9,986 nucleotides of DNA from Candidatus Kerfeldbacteria bacterium (GTDB lineage Bacteria > Patescibacteriota > Patescibacteriia > PEXW01), in the NCBI GenBank assembly GCA_903867845.1, contig CAIPSZ010000122.1:1-9986 (forward strand), in the 5' to 3' direction. A program made the translations under genes and the position numbers. The notes under the pieces were generated by a model, which ran no database searches, was not told where the DNA came from, and saw nothing but the letters and a program-made list of their open reading frames with translations. Each line of letters begins with the position of its first letter. Position 1 is the stretch's first letter. Below, piece by piece: positions 6,542 through 9,986 of this stretch.

Positions 6542-6572
6542 GTTATAACGCCAAACGCTACCACGCTACCAA
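6542..6572 (-). promoter_or_regulatory. Promoter candidate for the 102-aa gene
   Basis: On the minus strand TATAAC (6547-6542), five of six consensus -10 positions, follows TTGGTA (6572-6567) with a long 19-nt spacer. Initiation near 6535 would leave a leader of about 20 nt holding the Shine-Dalgarno. An alternative is the TTGACG about 13 nt further upstream, paired with TAGCGT. Confidence 0.38.
6555..6570. repeat. Tandem 8-mer ACGCTACC x2
   Basis: ACGCTACC is repeated directly at 6555-6562 and 6563-6570, within the -35 to -10 interval of the promoter candidate for the 102-aa gene. It could be a regulator site or chance. Confidence 0.45.
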
Positions 6573-6580
6573 GAATACGT

Positions 6581-6611
6581 CAATGCAAAGAGCCTCGCGG
6601 TTACGAGGCTC
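6581..6611 (-). terminator. Terminator-like hairpin after the 88-aa gene
   Basis: GAGCCTCG (6590-6597) and CGAGGCTC (6604-6611) form a perfect 8-bp GC-rich stem with a 6-nt loop. It lies 13 nt past the stop codon of the minus-strand gene at 6625-6891. On the minus strand it is followed by TTTGCATTG, a short imperfect U-tract, so termination may be partial. Confidence 0.58.
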
Positions 6612-6624
6612 AGGGCAAGCGACT

Positions 6625-6891
6625 TCAGGATTTCATGAATGTGCATACCGTAAAATCGTAAAGGTCACTTGCATTCGGAACGCGCTCTGCCCGAAGGCCA
6701 TGCATGTCGGCTAGTAGACCACAGAACATCATGAATGACTCTTCATTGGGTAGTGCCGGCCCGGTACTCAGGCGGTTACCTACCTCAGGCCAATCTTCGC
6801 TGTTCCCACCAACCTCTAACAAAAGTTCTCTCGTCTTTTTGTCGTAGGATAAACGCGTGCCTGCTTGAATTGGAACGTACGGATGGAACAA
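6625..6891 (-). CDS. Small hypothetical protein (88 aa), TTG start
   Basis: I do not recognise this protein. It is 88 aa with no signal peptide or membrane segment. The N-terminal half is polar (MFHPYVPIQAGTRLSYD, then KKTRELLLEVGG). The C-terminal half has a helix-like stretch (ESFMMFCGLLADMHGLRAE) with two Cys in the protein, not arranged as a metal site. The start is a TTG at 6891-6889, chosen because GGAGG (complement of 6898-6902) lies six bases upstream; no better ATG exists nearby. It has a promoter candidate that shares an inverted repeat with the dprA promoter and ends 13 nt before a hairpin. The 102-aa gene follows 110 nt downstream on the same strand, so the two may be separately transcribed. 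Existence is supported by signals rather than homology. Confidence 0.68.
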   Translation of the reverse strand: MFHPYVPIQAGTRLSYDKKTRELLLEVGGNSEDWPEVGNRLSTGPALPNEESFMMFCGLLADMHGLRAERVPNASDLYDFTVCTFMKS

Positions 6892-6897
6892 TGTTTA

Positions 6898-6902
6898 CCT
6901 CC
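6898..6902 (-). promoter_or_regulatory. Shine-Dalgarno GGAGG that fixes a TTG start
   Basis: On the minus strand GGAGG followed by six bases places the ribosome on TTG at 6891. Without it the start of the 88-aa gene would be ambiguous. Confidence 0.72.
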
Positions 6903-6926
6903 AGTTTGCAACTAGTAATCGTCACG

Positions 6927-6956
6927 AGCCTAACGCGCATAGATAAGTGCTGTCAA
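6927..6956 (-). promoter_or_regulatory. Promoter candidate for the 88-aa gene
   Basis: On the minus strand TTGACA (6956-6951) is followed by 18 nt and TAGGCT (6932-6927), which keeps the first T, the A and the last T of a -10 box. Initiation near 6920 gives a leader of about 30 nt that carries the Shine-Dalgarno. Confidence 0.45.
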
Positions 6957-6960
6957 GACA
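6950..6960. repeat. CTGTCAAGACA element upstream of dprA (copy 2)
   Basis: This is identical to bases 3007-3017 upstream of mfd. It overlaps the minus-strand -35 box here. Its first part (TGTCAA, 6951-6956) also forms an inverted repeat with TTGACA at 6963-6968 across 6 nt. Confidence 0.5.
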
Positions 6961-6962
6961 AG

Positions 6963-6993
6963 TTGACATGCTCCCCGGCATCCGTGCTAGCCT
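6963..6993 (+). promoter_or_regulatory. Promoter candidate for dprA-topA
   Basis: TTGACA (6963-6968) faces dprA, back to back with the minus-strand TTGACA. TAGCCT at 6988-6993, preceded by TGC, is the best -10 candidate, but the 19-nt spacer is long. Initiation near 7000 would leave only about five bases before the dprA ATG, which would make the message almost leaderless. That fits the absence of a Shine-Dalgarno. Confidence 0.4.
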
Positions 6994-7004
6994 TCCGGCC
7001 ATCT

Positions 7005-8114
7005 ATGACCGAGACGAAAACCCTTTCCGAGAACGAACGAATGTACTGGGCTGCGTGGGCCAGCGTCCCCCAGGTTGGCCCAAAGCGTTTTGCGTTGCTG
7101 CAGGAGAGATTTGGCGAACTTTCCAAAGCCTGGCACGCATCGAACGCTGAACTTCGTTCGGTGTTTGGTGAAGGGAAAACCGTCGATGCGCTCATCCAGG
7201 AAAAGCAAAAACTCAATCCGCAGGAAAACTGGATGCGGATCCAGAATGCTGGCGTCAGCGTCGTCACACGACTGGACGATACCTACCCAGAGCTCTTGAA
7301 AGAAATTCACAATGCCCCAGCCGTACTTTTTTACCGCGGCAGCCTCCCCCATCCAGACCAAACCCTCCTCGCCGTGGTGGGTACGCGCGTGGCAACCAGC
7401 TACGGGAAAGCCGTTACCAGCCAACTCGTCGAACCACTCGCAAACGCTGGCCTGAGTATTGTTTCTGGGCTAGCGCTCGGCATCGATGGACTTGCGCACG
7501 AGGCAGCGCTCGCTGCGGGTGGCAAAACCTACGCCGTTGTCGGCACGGGCTTGGACCTGGTCTACCCGCCCCAACACGCCACCCTAGCCGACCGCATAGT
7601 AAAGGAGGACGGTGCCATTATCAGTGAATTTGCCCTAGGTATGGAACCACTGGCCCAAAACTTTCCCCAACGAAATCGCATTGTCGCTGGCATGTGCCGG
7701 GGAACCCTGGTTATTGAGGCGGGTGAAAGATCTGGCGCGCTCCTTACTGCAAAATTGGCTTTGGATGAGAACCGCGAGGTCTTCTGCGTACCCGGAAATA
7801 TCACGCAAGAAACCAGCCGCGGGACGAACAAGTTCATCCGCCTCGGCGCCCAGCTCGTGACGTCTGCCGACGACATCCTGACCGCGCTCAACTTGGAAAA
7901 ATCTGGGGTAGAAAATCCTGCGAAACCTCCGCACACCAGTGATGATCCAGTGGAAAAAAATATCCTCGAACACCTCTCCCACAATCCCATCCATGTTGAC
8001 GAACTTTCGCGGCTGTGCGATTGTGACCCAAGCGTGATTACCGCAGCGCTCGTGGTCTTGGAGTTACAGGGGCACGTACGCAATGCGGGCAGCATGCACT
8101 ACACCCTTACGTAG
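7005..8114 (+). CDS. dprA: DNA-processing protein DprA (Smf)
   Basis: DprA binds incoming single-stranded DNA in the cytosol and loads RecA on it, mainly in natural transformation. The protein is 369 aa, a usual length. A helix-hairpin-helix-like N-terminal region covers about 14-62 (VPQVGPKRFALLQERFG). The Rossmann-fold core runs from about 85 to 297 with VGTR (125-128), SGLALGID (154-161), FPQRNRIVAG (220-229), EAGERSGALLTAKLA (238-252) and PGN (263-265). A winged-helix domain covers 313-369. ATG 7005 is chosen because homology starts there. The open frame extends upstream to 6735, but that part lies opposite the 88-aa gene and shows no DprA features. No Shine-Dalgarno is visible. topA follows after 3 nt, as in Bacillus-type genomes, so the two are probably cotranscribed. 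The presence of dprA suggests competence genes elsewhere in this genome. Confidence 0.95.
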   Translation: MTETKTLSENERMYWAAWASVPQVGPKRFALLQERFGELSKAWHASNAELRSVFGEGKTVDALIQEKQKLNPQENWMRIQNAGVSVVTRLDDTYPELLKEIHNAPAVLFYRGSLPHPDQTLLAVVGTRVATSYGKAVTSQLVEPLANAGLSIVSGLALGIDGLAHEAALAAGGKTYAVVGTGLDLVYPPQHATLADRIVKEDGAIISEFALGMEPLAQNFPQRNRIVAGMCRGTLVIEAGERSGALLTAKLALDENREVFCVPGNITQETSRGTNKFIRLGAQLVTSADDILTALNLEKSGVENPAKPPHTSDDPVEKNILEHLSHNPIHVDELSRLCDCDPSVITAALVVLELQGHVRNAGSMHYTLT

Positions 8115-8117
8115 AAA

Positions 8118-9986
8118 ATGGCAAAAGCTCTCGTCATCGTCGAATCCCCAACTAAAGCCAAAACCATTAGCCGATTCCTTGGCAAAGATTTTCAGGTTGA
8201 GGCATCGTTCGGGCACGTCCGCGACTTGCCCAAGAGCACGATGGGCGTGGACGTGGAGCACAACTTCCAACCCGAGTATGTCGTCGGTGATGATGATAAG
8301 GAGACGGTAACCAAATTGAAAAAGCTGGCGAAAGCGACGGGGAAAGTCTACTTCGCCACTGACGAAGACCGCGAAGGCGAGGCGATTTCGTGGCACCTTG
8401 CGGAACTCCTCAAAATTCCTGATGCTGAGGTGCAGCGCATCGTCTTCCACGAAATTACGAAGGAAGCCATTGAGCACGCCTTAGCCAATCCCCGACCGCT
8501 CGATATCAAGCGCGTGGACGCCCAGCAAGCGCGTCGCATCCTGGACCGTCTCGTTGGCTACGAGCTCTCCCCATTCCTGTGGCGCAAAGTACGCCGCGGG
8601 CTATCGGCTGGACGGGTGCAATCGGTGACCGTGCGGCTTATTGTGGAACGCGAGCGAGAAATCCAAGCCTTCAAAGCCCAGGAGTACTGGACAATTGAAG
8701 GCGTATTCGAGCACGGAAAAGAAGCATTTAGCGCCAAGCTGCACAAGCTAGGTGGGCAGAACCTGGACAAATTTGCTATTGGGAATAAAGAAAGTGCTGA
8801 TACACTTCTCAAAAAACTCAACGGCGCCCTGTACACCATCACGGATATCCAATTAAAAACCACCAAGCGCTCTCCGGCGCCGCCCTTTACCACAGCGACG
8901 TTGCAAATGGACGCAAACCGACGCTTGAGCCTGGCCGCGAACCGGACCATGCGCCTTGCCCAGCAGCTGTACGAAGGCGTCCACCTGGGCGGCAAAGGTC
9001 AGACTGGTCTCATCACCTACATGCGTACGGACTCGCTCAACCTCTCGGACAAGTTCATCAATGAAGCAAAAACGTTTTTAGAAAAAACCTTTGGCGTAGA
9101 GTACGCGTTGCCAACCGGGCGACGCTTCAAAACGAACAGCAAGGGCGCACAAGAGGCACACGAAGCCATTCGTCCCACAGATGTGACACTCACTCCCGAG
9201 AGCATCAAAGAGCACCTGGACCCAGACCAACTGAAGCTCTACGAGCTCATCTGGAACCGCGCCGTGGCCTCGCAAATGCCCGAAGCGCAAATTGATCAAA
9301 CTAGTGTAGATGTGAGTGCCAACGTGGAAGAGGCAATCTTCCGCGCGACCGGTGCCACCATTCGCTTTCCTGGTTTTTTAAAAGTCTACACCGATGGTGC
9401 GAAGGAGAATTTACTGCCACCGCTCAAGACTGGTGACCGTGTTAACGCGAAAGACGTGAAAGGTGTGCAACACTTTACCGAACCACCGCCACGTTACTCG
9501 GATGCGAGCATCGTGAAAGCATTAGAAGAATACGGCATTGGCCGCCCTTCTACCTACGCGCCGACGATTACCACCGTCGTCGACCGCGGCTACGTGGAAC
9601 GCATGGATCGCCGGCTCAAGCCAACCGAAGTCGCTTTTTTGGTCATCGATCTTTTGGTAAAGCACTTCCCCGAAATTGTCGACTACAAGTTCACCGCGAA
9701 CATGGAACAGCAGTTTGATGACATTGCCGAGGGCAAAGCCCAATGGCAGCCTGTGCTGAAGGAATTCTACGGCAAGTTCCACACCAACCTCGTAGCAAAA
9801 GATGCGGAAATTTCGAAGAAAGACCTGACCGAAACTGCCACCGATGAAATCTGCGAGAAGTGCGGCAAACCCATGATCAAGAAATTCGGCCGCTTTGGCA
9901 CCTTCCTGGCCTGCACGGGCTACCCCGAGTGCAAGAACACCATCAACTTGGATCGTGAGGGCAACCATGCCCCTTTGCCCGAAGCC
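8118..9986 (+). CDS. topA: DNA topoisomerase I (type IA), 3'-truncated by the window
   Basis: TopA relaxes negatively supercoiled DNA by passing one strand through a transient break held on an active-site tyrosine. The window holds 623 in-frame codons with no stop, so the end lies beyond it. The Toprim domain carries Glu9 (VIVESPTKAKTI) and DEDREGE (82-88), which bind magnesium. SAGRVQSVTVRLI and the active-site block YMRTDS with Tyr301 follow, then RPSTYAPTI. At the end is the first zinc ribbon with Cys579, Cys582, Cys599 and Cys605; more may follow. The ATG lies 3 nt after the dprA stop, and no Shine-Dalgarno is seen, so translational coupling is likely. No unusual features were found in the visible part. 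Confidence 0.97.
   Translation, partial: MAKALVIVESPTKAKTISRFLGKDFQVEASFGHVRDLPKSTMGVDVEHNFQPEYVVGDDDKETVTKLKKLAKATGKVYFATDEDREGEAISWHLAELLKIPDAEVQRIVFHEITKEAIEHALANPRPLDIKRVDAQQARRILDRLVGYELSPFLWRKVRRGLSAGRVQSVTVRLIVEREREIQAFKAQEYWTIEGVFEHGKEAFSAKLHKLGGQNLDKFAIGNKESADTLLKKLNGALYTITDIQLKTTKRSPAPPFTTATLQMDANRRLSLAANRTMRLAQQLYEGVHLGGKGQTGLITYMRTDSLNLSDKFINEAKTFLEKTFGVEYALPTGRRFKTNSKGAQEAHEAIRPTDVTLTPESIKEHLDPDQLKLYELIWNRAVASQMPEAQIDQTSVDVSANVEEAIFRATGATIRFPGFLKVYTDGAKENLLPPLKTGDRVNAKDVKGVQHFTEPPPRYSDASIVKALEEYGIGRPSTYAPTITTVVDRGYVERMDRRLKPTEVAFLVIDLLVKHFPEIVDYKFTANMEQQFDDIAEGKAQWQPVLKEFYGKFHTNLVAKDAEISKKDLTETATDEICEKCGKPMIKKFGRFGTFLACTGYPECKNTINLDREGNHAPLPEA

Noticed and set aside
6735..7004. 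Longer dprA start at ATG 6735
   Set aside because: The added 90 residues lie opposite the 88-aa minus-strand gene and its promoter, and show no DprA features.
1..9986. Alternative genetic code, CRISPR array, insertion sequence, tRNA or rRNA
   Set aside because: TGA works as a stop at der and pth, and conserved proteins show no in-frame TGA; no spaced repeat array, transposase, terminal repeats, tRNA cloverleaf or rRNA segment was seen.

Overview
The window is a gene-dense bacterial segment with moderate to high GC and the standard genetic code, since TGA is used as a true stop by der and pth. It carries housekeeping genes for envelope, ribosome, translation and DNA maintenance. The pairs pth-mfd and dprA-topA are adjacent here as in Bacillus-type genomes. 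Compact proteins and somewhat divergent motifs, such as PHTTRD in both switch I regions of Der, would fit a Candidate Phyla Radiation (Patescibacteria) bacterium. That placement is an inference and could not be tested here.

Bases 1-2830 look like one plus-strand operon. It starts with the C-terminal part of a LytR-CpsA-Psr envelope protein, continues with der (ribosome-assembly GTPase), and ends with pth (peptidyl-tRNA hydrolase), which overlaps der by ATGA. Pth carries an insertion that contains a near-canonical EF-hand calcium loop.

Bases 2800-3026, between pth and mfd, contain no protein gene but are strongly structured. On the minus strand there is a promoter-like element (TTGACA-N17-TAGGGT). 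It is followed by about 130 nt that can fold into a closed, pseudoknotted RNA with two inner hairpins, and then by an intrinsic-terminator hairpin embedded in the end of pth. I read this as a probable small non-coding RNA gene of no family I recognise, and it is the best candidate for something undescribed.

Bases 3027-6188 hold mfd, the transcription-repair coupling factor. Its lysine-rich C-terminal codons form, on the other strand, the U-tract of a terminator for the converging minus-strand genes. Bases 6206-6891 hold two small unknown minus-strand genes. Both have strong Shine-Dalgarno sequences, own promoter candidates and own terminator hairpins, unlike the SD-less housekeeping genes around them.

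Bases 6895-7004 hold back-to-back TTGACA boxes for divergent transcription of the second small gene and of dprA. Bases 7005-9986 hold dprA (single-strand DNA handling and RecA loading) and topA (DNA topoisomerase I, cut by the window edge), 3 nt apart and probably cotranscribed. An 11-mer, CTGTCAAGACA, is repeated exactly in the two intergenic promoter regions, upstream of mfd and of dprA.
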